This document shows, one piece after another, positions 16,230-24,868 of a stretch of 64,000 nucleotides of DNA (within the stretch, counting starts at the first letter, position 1; every line of letters starts with the position of its first letter). The stretch is taken from NCBI RefSeq assembly GCF_006715025.1, contig NZ_VFMK01000001.1:3286001-3350000 (forward strand). Reading direction: 5' to 3'. Both the position numbers and the translations under genes were made by a program. A model generated the notes under the pieces. It was given only the letters and a program-made list of their open reading frames with translations. It made no database searches and had not been told where the DNA came from. This DNA is from Serratia fonticola (lineage in GTDB: Bacteria; Pseudomonadota; Gammaproteobacteria; Enterobacterales; Enterobacteriaceae).

Positions 16230-17447
16230 ATGATTCTAATTAAAACAGATAAAGAATCCTTACTCAGCCCCAGTCCTCCCCTATATTCGCCAGGCCTGAC
16301 GTTTTTACTTGCCTGCGCTTGTGGATTGATTGTCGCCAATATTTACTATGCTCAGACGCTTATCGGATTAATTAGTGCCGACTTGCATTTATCGAAAGGC
16401 GCTGCTGGCCTCATTGTCACTGTGACGCAAATTGGTTATGGCATCGGTCTGTTGCTGGTCGTACCGCTCGGAGATCTTTTTGAGAATCGTCGTCTTGCCA
16501 TTTCCGTTATGCTGATCGGTGCAATTGGGCTTTTCATATCGGCCGTAGTTAACTCTACCACGCTATTCTTAATGGCCTCTCTCATGGTCGGATTAGGATC
16601 TGTCACAGTACAAATTCTCGTGCCCTATGCTGCACACCTGGCCCCTGAAGCCGCTCGAGGTAAAGTCATCGGCAACATAATGAGCGGGCTCATGCTGGGG
16701 ATCATGCTAGCCCGGCCAGTGGCGAGCATTATTACGTATTTTTCGATGTGGCGAGTGGTCTTCATGGCGTCTTGTGTCATTATGCTTATTCTGGCTGTGG
16801 TATTACGCAATGCGCTCCCTATTCGTGTCGTTACAGCGAATATTAGCTATAGGCAAATGTTGCTTTCAATGGTAAGGCTGGTTCAAACAGAGCCGGTGCT
16901 CCGAAGAAGAGCAATATATCACACCTTCATGTTTGCTGCGTTTAGCCTCTTCTGGACAACGACGCCACTACTTTTATCTGGACCCGATTTTGGAATAAGT
17001 CAAAAAGGCATTGCGATATTCGCATTACTTGGTGTCGCGGGTGCTATCGCAGCCCCCATAGCCAGTCGGATAGCTAAGGGCTGGATTAACTGGGCGACGG
17101 CGGTTGCCATGTTGATGGGGGTAACCGCCTTTGCCATCACGCATATAGCAAAGCTTGGTTCCAATCAGTCACTCGCCTTGTTTGTTATGGCTGGCGTTAT
17201 TCTTGATTTTGCTGTGTCAGCAAATTTAGTGCTTGGTCAGCGCTTAATTTTTGCTTTAGCCCCTGAGTATCGTTCGCGGATGAATGCTATTTATATGACG
17301 ACTTTTTTCTGCGGCGGTGCTATCGGTTCTGGTATTGGTGGATGGGTCTTCGTGAACTATGGATGGAATGGCGCATCAGCAGTAGGGATTGCTTGCGGAG
17401 CCGTTGCTCTACTGTGCTTAATGACAGAGTGCTTGCGCGCCAAATAG
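16230..17447 (+). CDS. Major facilitator superfamily transporter
   Basis: A 405-residue, 12-helix membrane protein. Its first helix (LTFLLACACGLIVANIYYAQ) and the loop 2-3 stretch GLLLVVPLGDLFENRR are typical of DHA1-type drug/metabolite exporters. The ATG at 16230 is chosen because GGAG at 16220-16223 is well placed; a TTG at 16218 would put the ribosome binding site inside the gene. It follows the TetR gene, suggesting efflux under TetR control. The substrate is unknown. Confidence 0.85.
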   Translation: MILIKTDKESLLSPSPPLYSPGLTFLLACACGLIVANIYYAQTLIGLISADLHLSKGAAGLIVTVTQIGYGIGLLLVVPLGDLFENRRLAISVMLIGAIGLFISAVVNSTTLFLMASLMVGLGSVTVQILVPYAAHLAPEAARGKVIGNIMSGLMLGIMLARPVASIITYFSMWRVVFMASCVIMLILAVVLRNALPIRVVTANISYRQMLLSMVRLVQTEPVLRRRAIYHTFMFAAFSLFWTTTPLLLSGPDFGISQKGIAIFALLGVAGAIAAPIASRIAKGWINWATAVAMLMGVTAFAITHIAKLGSNQSLALFVMAGVILDFAVSANLVLGQRLIFALAPEYRSRMNAIYMTTFFCGGAIGSGIGGWVFVNYGWNGASAVGIACGAVALLCLMTECLRAK

Positions 17448-17731
17448 AATAAATCGTATTGATATGAGTTTGAATATCATTTGGCCGAATAACGATATAG
17501 CACATTATACCTATCCCATTTAATTTTAAGAGACCATTATTGATTTGGCGCAGTTTAAAAATCCAGCAGAAGCGAAGTGCCAAATACTGCCAGCATATTC
17601 TTTACGTTGAGTTCAGCAGCCAGCGATATTGTGGTCAGTGGTTGATATAACAAAATACCACATCGAGAAAAGTCAGGCTGGCCCCCTCTACGGCCAGGAA
17701 AATACCATTTACACTAAAGGATGAGAACATT

Positions 17732-18595
17732 ATGAACTTTATAGCATCTTATTTTACAGTCTCAGGGGATGTTTTCCCTTTTGGGCCAACAGAAATAAGC
17801 CCATTCTCTTTGGAACATAGGTTAGAAGCGATAAAAGAAGCCGGATACAACGGATTTGGCCTGGTCTATGAGGACTTAATCTACAACACAGATCTATATG
17901 GCATTAAGAAGCTAAAGGAAATCATAAAGAAACAAAATTTTAAATACCTTGAATTTGAATTTCTTACCGGCTGGTTTGATAAAGGAGAAAGCAGAAGGAC
18001 GTCTGACTTGATGAGATACAATTTTTTGACGTTAGCCAATGAATTAGAAGCAACAATGATAAAGGTGGCACCAAAAATTGATGAGTCCCCAGAAGTCTTA
18101 AACAAATCAGAGATTACAGAAGAGTTTTATAAACTGGCTGAAGAAGCAGGCAAGTATGGTACGGAAATCATGCTTGAAATTATGCCATTCAGTAACATTA
18201 ACAACATACAAGACGCAAAAGATATTGTTGTCAATGCGAACAGCAAACATGGGGGATTGCTGTTGGACATTTGGCACTTAAGCAGAGGAAAAATACCTTA
18301 CCAAAAAATCAAAGAAATACCATTGGAATACATCAAAGGTGTTGAATTAAATGACTTGGAGAGGTACCCAATATCTCCTTTGTGGCGAGACACAATTAAC
18401 AGACGACTTTTACCTGGCGACGGTGTTGCCAATATCGATGAGTTCATTCGGGTTTTATTTGAACATGGATACAACGGTCCTTTTGGCATTGAGGTTATTT
18501 CTGAAAGCTTCAGAAAGTTATCTTTGCATGATATGGCAACCAAGTCATATCATGCTGCGATGAAATGTGTCAAAAAGAACCAAGAGGCAGGGTAA
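17732..18595 (+). CDS. Sugar-phosphate isomerase/epimerase-like TIM-barrel protein
   Basis: A 287-residue protein of the xylose-isomerase-like/AP-endonuclease-2 TIM-barrel superfamily. Candidate metal ligands appear in the expected order: Glu in MLEIMPFSN, Asp and His in LLLDIWHLSRGK, and Glu in FGIEVIS near the C terminus. No signal peptide is seen. The DNA is clearly more AT-rich than the flanking core genes and uses many AAA, ATA and AAT codons, pointing to acquisition by transfer. Its stop is directly followed by the ATG of the secreted cupin gene, so the two are coupled. The substrate is unknown. Confidence 0.78.
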   Translation: MNFIASYFTVSGDVFPFGPTEISPFSLEHRLEAIKEAGYNGFGLVYEDLIYNTDLYGIKKLKEIIKKQNFKYLEFEFLTGWFDKGESRRTSDLMRYNFLTLANELEATMIKVAPKIDESPEVLNKSEITEEFYKLAEEAGKYGTEIMLEIMPFSNINNIQDAKDIVVNANSKHGGLLLDIWHLSRGKIPYQKIKEIPLEYIKGVELNDLERYPISPLWRDTINRRLLPGDGVANIDEFIRVLFEHGYNGPFGIEVISESFRKLSLHDMATKSYHAAMKCVKKNQEAG

Positions 18596-19327
18596 ATGTC
18601 AATCTTACTTAAAGTATTCCTTGGTTTCGCTATAATTGCCTCCTTTCAAGTCAGTGCCAGGCTGGACATTTCACAAAGTAATAAGGTTATTTTTGAAAGC
18701 ATATCCAGTGAAGATGATCACCCTATTATCGTTGGCCCTGCCGGGGAAATTTTTGATTTTATAAGGACAGGTAAGACAACTTGTGGTGCCTTCCTGTTAG
18801 CCAAGGCCATAATCCCCCCTGGGGCCGGGCCACTCCCACACGTACATCATTATACTAACGAATGGTTTTACACCCCAGAAAAAGGTATTGCCATATATAT
18901 GGGCGAGTCTCAGTATAAAGAGACTAAGCTGGCACCTGACATCATTGGAAGAGATGATGTACATATAAAAATCATGCAGAATGATGAGTTAATATATGGG
19001 CCTAAATACTATATTCATGGTTTCTTTAACACAACAGAGAAAGATCTAATACTCTATTTTGTATGGACCCCTGACACGAAAGAAACATCGATACTGGATT
19101 ATTTTATAGCCTCTGGAATTCAAATTGGCAATGTGAATGAACAGTATAATATAAGCCAAGTAAATGCTATTAAGTTTGTAACATTGGCACCAAAGTACGG
19201 AATTAACCAAAGCCATGACTTCTGGCAATATGTAAAAGATGTCCACTTTACCACAGATAAAATGGATGACAATAAAGCGGGACTTATAGAACTACTGCAG
19301 TCGATGCAAAAATGTAACACCTTTTAG
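18596..19327 (+). CDS. Secreted cupin-domain protein
   Basis: A 243-residue protein with an N-terminal signal peptide (MSILLKVFLGFAIIASFQVS, cleavage probably after VSA near residue 21). The cupin metal motif 1 is seen as LPHVHHYTNEWFYTPEKG (two His and a Glu) and motif 2 as YYIHGFFN (His, then Asn). The C-terminal 80 residues are not recognised. The start codon directly abuts the stop of the isomerase gene, so they form one unit, equally AT-rich. An exported cupin paired with a cytoplasmic TIM-barrel isomerase is unusual; I cannot name a pathway. Confidence 0.75.
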   Translation: MSILLKVFLGFAIIASFQVSARLDISQSNKVIFESISSEDDHPIIVGPAGEIFDFIRTGKTTCGAFLLAKAIIPPGAGPLPHVHHYTNEWFYTPEKGIAIYMGESQYKETKLAPDIIGRDDVHIKIMQNDELIYGPKYYIHGFFNTTEKDLILYFVWTPDTKETSILDYFIASGIQIGNVNEQYNISQVNAIKFVTLAPKYGINQSHDFWQYVKDVHFTTDKMDDNKAGLIELLQSMQKCNTF

Positions 19328-20355
19328 GTGGTAACCTTGATCCAGCCCGCCAGAGTCAATTTCTTATACACCACTGTTCTGTTTATGTGGCTATAGGTGT
19401 CATGAGTATTGCTATAAAAATAACGGTTTTCCTTGCCACCTCCGCGAACGGCAATGGCAGGGTTCAAGCTTAACTCCGGCTCGCTTAGCGCCGGGGGCGC
19501 TGGGTATCGGTATTGATCTTCGGTGAGATTAGCACGCTGCGTGTAGCGACCCCGACGGGCCGAGTAATAGCACATAGCGGCCACCTTATGGCAACGGTGC
19601 AGATTGCAAAGGGCTTCGCCTTAAGCCCTTTGCTCCCTTCGGTAAGGCCACTATCACTAGCAGCAGATCACAACGTACGACTCGCTGGGTATGACAACGA
19701 CTCACTTGTCGAGGCGTGACGCAGTCAATCCGCGATTGAAACAAGAGTCCTACCAAAGCCTAACCGTTAACCACTATTTAGGCCCTTCCACCTTTATAAA
19801 AGGAACATATTAAAGGAAATGTGATCTCAAACGGCATTAACCTTGGTCATTTCTGGGATTTTAGTGAGGAACACATCATTGCGATAATTTCAATAGCAAA
19901 ATTAGTCAAAAATAGCGGCCAGCATCACGCTTTAATGTTCACATCTCGTTTACAACCACCCTCACCCATTTCTCAAATTTCTAAAATCTTACACAAAGCG
20001 GGTTATGCATAATAAACACACGCGTATATGGCCGCGAACACTGATATGGACTGGATACAGACAAAATAGCAGAAGATATGCCTACCCAGAGAACGAATAG
20101 GTTTTAATCAAAACAAAAAGTCGGTAAATCAAAAAATGACAAACGTTAATACTGCATAACATTTGCAACATGGTTGCATCGCGCTGCCGAGGTTATATGT
20201 AACGGAATATGTCAAATAGCTTGCCTCATTGACAAAGATAGTGAACATTAACCGCCGTCATTTCTTCCTATAACAACGCAGAAGGATGCAGCCCTGCATC
20301 AACTTTTGCATTTCCCGTCTTGATAATACGGGCAGTGAAAAAACCAGAGGTACCA
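19328..20355. other. Kilobase of gene remnants between the cupin gene and dtpA
   Basis: About 1 kb without a convincing intact gene. The GC-rich part (about 19420-19720) differs from the AT-rich flanks and contains a minus-strand open frame (19324-19584, 86 codons) that I do not recognise. It also has a 9-bp hairpin (AAAGGGCTT with AAGCCCTTT, 19607-19630). The AT-rich remainder has a weak plus-strand frame (19821-20012). The mixed composition suggests remains of mobile or prophage DNA. The last 150 bp must hold the dtpA promoter. Confidence 0.45.
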
Positions 20356-21867
20356 GTGTCAACTGCAAACAACAAACCATCGGAAAACGTTAGCCTTAAC
20401 GCGTTTAAGCAGCCAAAGGCGTTCTACCTGATATTCTCGATCGAACTCTGGGAACGTTTCGGTTATTACGGCCTGCAAGGCATCATGGCTGTTTACCTGG
20501 TCAAAATGCTGGGTCTGAGTGAGGCCGATTCCATTACGCTGTTCTCTTCTTTCAGTGCGCTGGTCTATGGCTTCGTCGCCATTGGCGGCTGGTTGGGGGA
20601 TAAAGTACTCGGTTCCAAGCGCGTGATCGTCTTGGGGGCCATCGTTCTGGCAGCCGGTTACGCCATGGTGGCCTATTCTGGCCATGACATTTTCTGGGTC
20701 TATCTGGGCATGGCTACCATCGCCGTAGGTAGCGGTCTGTTCAAGGCCAACCCTTCTTCCCTGCTGTCTACCTGCTATGAAAAAGACGATCCGCGTTTGG
20801 ACGGTGCATTTACCATGTACTATATGTCCGTTAATATCGGTTCGTTCTTCTCTATGCTGGCAACCCCATGGCTGGCAGCGAAATACGGCTGGAGCGTCGC
20901 CTTCTCGTTGAGCGTGGTCGGTATGCTGATCACGTTGGTCAACTTTATGATGTGTCACGGCTGGGTCAAGCAATACGGTTCCAAACCTGACTTTAAGCCT
21001 TTGCAGGTTCAGAAACTGCTGATGGTGCTGGTGGGTGTGGTTGCGTTAATCGCAATCTCCAGTTGGCTGCTGCACAATCAGATCATCGCGCGCTGGGCAC
21101 TGGCTATCATCTCAGCCGGGATTGTGATTGTCTTTGCCAAAGAAACCTTCGCACTGCACGGTGCTGCACGCCGCAAGATGATCGTCGCGTTCCTGCTGAT
21201 GCTGGAAGCCGTGGTGTTCTTCGTGCTGTACAGCCAGATGCCGACGTCTCTGAACTTCTTTGCTATCCACAACGTGGAACATAATATCCTGGGTATTGCC
21301 TTTGAGCCTGAGCAATACCAAGCACTGAACCCGTTCTGGATCATGTTGGCCAGCCCTATCCTTGCCGCGCTGTACAACAAGATGGGCGATCGTTTACCGA
21401 TGCCACACAAATTTGCCTTCGGGATGATCCTCTGTTCTGGTGCCTTCCTGGTGCTGCCATGGGGGGCAAGCTTTGCTAATGAACAAGGTATTGTTTCCGT
21501 TAACTGGCTGATCCTGAGCTATGCACTGCAAAGTATCGGTGAACTGATGATCTCCGGCCTGGGTCTGGCGATGGTTGCTCAATTGGTTCCACAGCGCCTG
21601 ATGGGCTTCATCATGGGCTCTTGGTTCCTGACCACCGCGGCTGCCGCGTTAATCGCCGGTAAAGTGGCCGGTCTGACCGCCGTACCGAGTGATATCAACG
21701 ATGCACATGCTTCTTTGGCCATCTATAGCCACGTGTTTATGCAGATTGGTATCGCCACCGCCGTTATTGCAGTACTGATGATGCTGACCGCACCTAAACT
21801 GTACCGCATGACGTTGGATACCGCAGAAGACACCGAGAAGAAAGCGCAGGCCGCTGCCGCTAACTGA
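20356..21867 (+). CDS. dtpA: Proton-dependent di/tripeptide permease DtpA
   Basis: Inner-membrane POT/PTR-family symporter importing di- and tripeptides with protons. The GTG at 20356 (AGAGG Shine-Dalgarno) gives STANNKPSENVSLNAFKQPK, in register with E. coli DtpA, and 503 residues against 500. The family motif ELWERFGYYGLQGIMAVYLV holds the ExxERFxYY proton-coupling residues. About 14 helices are seen. A TTG at 20320 would add 12 residues and is rejected. In E. coli dtpA follows nth directly; here a 6-kb island intervenes. Confidence 0.96.
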   Translation: MSTANNKPSENVSLNAFKQPKAFYLIFSIELWERFGYYGLQGIMAVYLVKMLGLSEADSITLFSSFSALVYGFVAIGGWLGDKVLGSKRVIVLGAIVLAAGYAMVAYSGHDIFWVYLGMATIAVGSGLFKANPSSLLSTCYEKDDPRLDGAFTMYYMSVNIGSFFSMLATPWLAAKYGWSVAFSLSVVGMLITLVNFMMCHGWVKQYGSKPDFKPLQVQKLLMVLVGVVALIAISSWLLHNQIIARWALAIISAGIVIVFAKETFALHGAARRKMIVAFLLMLEAVVFFVLYSQMPTSLNFFAIHNVEHNILGIAFEPEQYQALNPFWIMLASPILAALYNKMGDRLPMPHKFAFGMILCSGAFLVLPWGASFANEQGIVSVNWLILSYALQSIGELMISGLGLAMVAQLVPQRLMGFIMGSWFLTTAAAALIAGKVAGLTAVPSDINDAHASLAIYSHVFMQIGIATAVIAVLMMLTAPKLYRMTLDTAEDTEKKAQAAAAN

Positions 21868-21883
21868 TCCGCTGCTGTAATGT

Positions 21884-21919
21884 AAAAAAACGCCGGAGCT
21901 GAGCTTCGGCGTTTTTTTA
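21884..21919. terminator. Bidirectional terminator between dtpA and the oligopeptidase gene
   Basis: A-rich AAAAAAACGCCG, then GAGCTGAGCTT, then CGGCGTTTTTTT: a GC-rich hairpin flanked by an A-run and a T-run, so it works on both strands for the convergent genes. Confidence 0.9.
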
Positions 21920-21939
21920 TGACTGACTGGGCAAGCGAC

Positions 21940-24096
21940 CTATTTTACTGCCCCACCGCTCAATGTATCCCACAGGAACTCACTGACCAGCGCACTGTGG
22001 AAGGCCGATTGTTTCTTATCCGCCGAAGCGCTATGTCCCCCTTCGGTATTCTCATAGAAATACGCTTGCGAATAGCCCATCTGCTGCATACGCGCCGCCA
22101 TCTTACGTGCGTGCGACGGGTTAACGCGATCGTCGCTGGTAGCGGTATAAAACAGCACCGGCGGGTAAGCTACCTGGGTTTTGATGTTGTGATAGGGTGA
22201 AAAGGTTTTGATATAGGCCCATTCCTGTGGCTGGGTTGGATCACCATACTCGGCAATCCAAGAGGCCCCCGCAGAAAGCTGGGTATAACGCTGCATATCC
22301 AATAACGGCACTTCACAGACGATGGCGCCAAATAATTGCGGATACAGCGTCAGCATGTTGCCGACCAATAGCCCACCATTACTGCCACCGCGTGCGCCAA
22401 GATGAGGTGACGATGTCACTTTTCGCGCAATCAGATCCTGCGCGACCGCAGCAAAGTCTTCATAAGCACGATGGCGATTCTGTTTCAGCGCGGCCTGATG
22501 CCAAGCCGGACCATACTCACCACCGCCTCGAATATTGGCAACGACATAAACCCCGCCACGCTCCAGCCAGGCCGGAGCCTTGGCACCGAGATATCCCGGC
22601 AGCAGCGGTACCTCAAAGCCACCGTAGCCGTACAATAGCGTCGGGTTTTTGCCATCCAGTTGCAGGGTTTTGGCGGCAATCTGGAAATATGGCACCCGTG
22701 TGCCATCGTTCGACTGAGCAAAATGTTGGCTCACCTGATAGCTCGTCGCATCAAAATCTTGTGGCGCTTGCTTGAGCAGCTCTTCATTACCGCTGTCCAG
22801 ATCCCCCATATAGAGCGAGGTCGGTTGCAGGAAACCACTCACGGTCAGGAAATAGGCATTGGTTTCATCGTTAATCCCAGTGGCAGAAATCGTATTGACC
22901 GCGCCCGGCTGTCCCAACGGCCTGCTCCGCCATTGATTACCCTGCGGCGTCAACACTTCCAGCCGGTTAACGACGTTATCCATGATGCTGAGGATCAGAT
23001 GGTCACGCGTGCTGGCATAACCACTCAACGCCACGCTCGCACTCGGGGTAAACAGCACCGACAGCGACCGCTTGCCCGCCAGATAGTCGTTAAAGTTAGC
23101 CGCAAGTAAGGCCCCAGAGGGATAACGCTGATCGCCTAATTGCCATTCACTGCTCAGCTTGATCAATAACCATTCACGATGGCCGCTAACCCAGGCATCG
23201 TCAGGAACCTCGATCCTGATCTTGTCGCCCTGCGCATTCAGGACAAAGACCTCTTTACGGTAGAAGTCAAGGCTACGACCAACATAGCTACGCGCAAAAC
23301 CCGGCGTCGAGTCGTGATAGGCAAAGACCGACATATCCTCCGCTTGCGCCTCATAGAGAGGCTGGGCGGCACTCAGCGGTGTGCCCCGCTGCCAGATTTT
23401 TGCTATCCGGGGATAGCCAGACTGAGTCATGGAACCTGGGCCAAAATCTGTCGCAACAAACAGCCTGTCTTTATCGATCCAGGAAACCCGGCTCTTGGCC
23501 ACAGGCAAGACAAAGCCATGCTCAACGAACTGTTTACTGACCAGATCGAATTCACGAACCACCACGGCATCCCCACCATCAGGCGACAGGTGTAGCAGAC
23601 AGTAACGATAATCCGGCGACAACGCTTGCGAACCGTGGTAAACCCAATCCTTGCCCTCAGCTTTGCCCAAGGCGTCAATATCCAGCACGGTTTCCCACTC
23701 TGGTTCGTCCTTACGGTATTCCTGCAAGGTGGTACGCCGCCAAAGCCCACGCGGATGGTGCTGATCCTGCCAAAAGTTGTAATAGAATTGCCCGTATTGG
23801 GTTACCCACGGGATCTGGGTGTCCTTGTTAAGAATATCGAGCACTTGAGTTTCTACCTGGGGAAAAGCCTTACCTTGGGCAAAACGGGTCAGGGTACGTT
23901 GATTCTGTTGTTCTACCCAGGTTAACGCCGGTTTGCCCTGCAACGCTTCCAACCACAAAAAATCATCAGTGTCTGGGGGTAACTGCTCTGCCGCCATGCC
24001 CAGGCGGATACTGTCAGGTAGTGAAGTCATGGCGATTACGGCTCCTGTGGTTTGTGCGCTGAACTTAAGAAACTGGCGACGAGAAACACTCTGCAA
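21940..24096 (-). CDS. Tat-exported prolyl oligopeptidase-family serine peptidase
   Basis: A 718-residue S9-family peptidase. The N terminus SRRQFLKFSAQTTGAVIAMT carries the twin-arginine SRRxFLK motif and a hydrophobic stretch, so export through Tat to the periplasm is expected. The beta-propeller spans about residues 100-440. The alpha/beta-hydrolase domain follows, with nucleophile Ser in GARGGSNGGLL, Asp in SDDRVNPSHA and His in EGGHSAS. It resembles prolyl oligopeptidases more than cytoplasmic PtrB. A single-gene unit, convergent with dtpA. Most family members are cytosolic, which makes the Tat signal notable. Confidence 0.85.
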   Translation of the reverse strand: MQSVSRRQFLKFSAQTTGAVIAMTSLPDSIRLGMAAEQLPPDTDDFLWLEALQGKPALTWVEQQNQRTLTRFAQGKAFPQVETQVLDILNKDTQIPWVTQYGQFYYNFWQDQHHPRGLWRRTTLQEYRKDEPEWETVLDIDALGKAEGKDWVYHGSQALSPDYRYCLLHLSPDGGDAVVVREFDLVSKQFVEHGFVLPVAKSRVSWIDKDRLFVATDFGPGSMTQSGYPRIAKIWQRGTPLSAAQPLYEAQAEDMSVFAYHDSTPGFARSYVGRSLDFYRKEVFVLNAQGDKIRIEVPDDAWVSGHREWLLIKLSSEWQLGDQRYPSGALLAANFNDYLAGKRSLSVLFTPSASVALSGYASTRDHLILSIMDNVVNRLEVLTPQGNQWRSRPLGQPGAVNTISATGINDETNAYFLTVSGFLQPTSLYMGDLDSGNEELLKQAPQDFDATSYQVSQHFAQSNDGTRVPYFQIAAKTLQLDGKNPTLLYGYGGFEVPLLPGYLGAKAPAWLERGGVYVVANIRGGGEYGPAWHQAALKQNRHRAYEDFAAVAQDLIARKVTSSPHLGARGGSNGGLLVGNMLTLYPQLFGAIVCEVPLLDMQRYTQLSAGASWIAEYGDPTQPQEWAYIKTFSPYHNIKTQVAYPPVLFYTATSDDRVNPSHARKMAARMQQMGYSQAYFYENTEGGHSASADKKQSAFHSALVSEFLWDTLSGGAVK

Positions 24097-24195
24097 AGTT
24101 TAGCTCCCTCTAATGGCAAATAAGCTTCATTTGCAATACGTTAGGCATTCAGGCCAACGGAGTCAAAACGCCTACCGACTTCGTTGAGTCGTGAT

Positions 24196-24759
24196 TTAAC
24201 TGCGCGGGTAATGGATCAGGTCATGGAAACGCACTGACTCAGAACAGACATTACGATAAGCATGGGGGCAATCCGCCTGAAAGCGCATCGCCTCACCGCT
24301 GGAAAGGTGATGCCAGACCCCGTTAATCGCCAGCTCAAGTTGGCCATGGATAACAATCACATGTTCAATCACGCCCGTTTCGTGGGCGGAGGATTCGCTG
24401 AGCGCCCCCGGGGCCAAATCGATGACAAATATATCGAAGCCCAATTGCCGATCGAAAGGAAACAGCGGCACGACACGCATATCAGCATTGTCCTGATTGA
24501 AACCGGGCTGTTCACCATCACGATGCAGCATAGCCGCCGATTGCAGCGGGGCCGTTTCCAGAAAGGCAGAAAAGGCCACGTTAAACCCCGTTGCAATCCG
24601 CCATAAAGTCGCGACCGTCGGGCTGGACTCACCCCGTTCAATCTGCCCCAACATGGCCTTACTGACACCGGTATTTTCTGCGGCCTGGCTGAGGCTCCAG
24701 CCGCGCTGGGCACGCAGTGTTTTAAGTGTTTGAGCCAAATGGCTGGCAAGGTCCTGCAT
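24196..24759 (-). CDS. sutR: XRE-cupin transcriptional regulator (SutR/YdcN-like)
   Basis: A 187-residue regulator with an N-terminal XRE helix-turn-helix (about residues 8-62: SLSQAAENTGVSKAMLGQIE) and a C-terminal cupin domain (about 105-180: IEHVIVIHGQLELAINGVWH). In E. coli sutR (ydcN) is divergent from ydcO, and the same pair is seen here. Two palindromes in the intergenic region are probable binding sites. SutR is described as controlling sulfur-use genes in E. coli; whether that holds here is inference. Confidence 0.8.
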   Translation of the reverse strand: MQDLASHLAQTLKTLRAQRGWSLSQAAENTGVSKAMLGQIERGESSPTVATLWRIATGFNVAFSAFLETAPLQSAAMLHRDGEQPGFNQDNADMRVVPLFPFDRQLGFDIFVIDLAPGALSESSAHETGVIEHVIVIHGQLELAINGVWHHLSSGEAMRFQADCPHAYRNVCSESVRFHDLIHYPRS

Positions 24760-24795
24760 ACTGTTCCCCCTCTGTTATGGCCCGAGTATACTCCC

Positions 24796-24850
24796 TTGTG
24801 CGCTATAACGCACAATGCTATGCTGCCCTCATTCGTACGTTATAACGCAC
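24796..24850. promoter_or_regulatory. Two palindromic operators between sutR and ydcO
   Basis: TTGTGCGCTATAACGCACAA (24796-24815) is a palindrome with 7-bp arms around CTATAA. A second site, GTACGTTATAACGCAC (24835-24850), repeats the ATAACGCAC half. Centres are 37 bp apart. Both lie between the divergent start codons, fitting joint control by the XRE-cupin protein. Confidence 0.65.
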
Positions 24851-24868
24851 ATCGCATCAGGATTGGTT

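Noticed and set aside
19513..19719. 68-codon plus-strand frame in the remnant region
   Set aside because: No ribosome binding site and it overlaps an equally weak minus-strand frame; described as remnant DNA instead.
20320..20355. Upstream TTG start for dtpA
   Set aside because: The GTG at 20356 has a better ribosome binding site and gives the E. coli N terminus.
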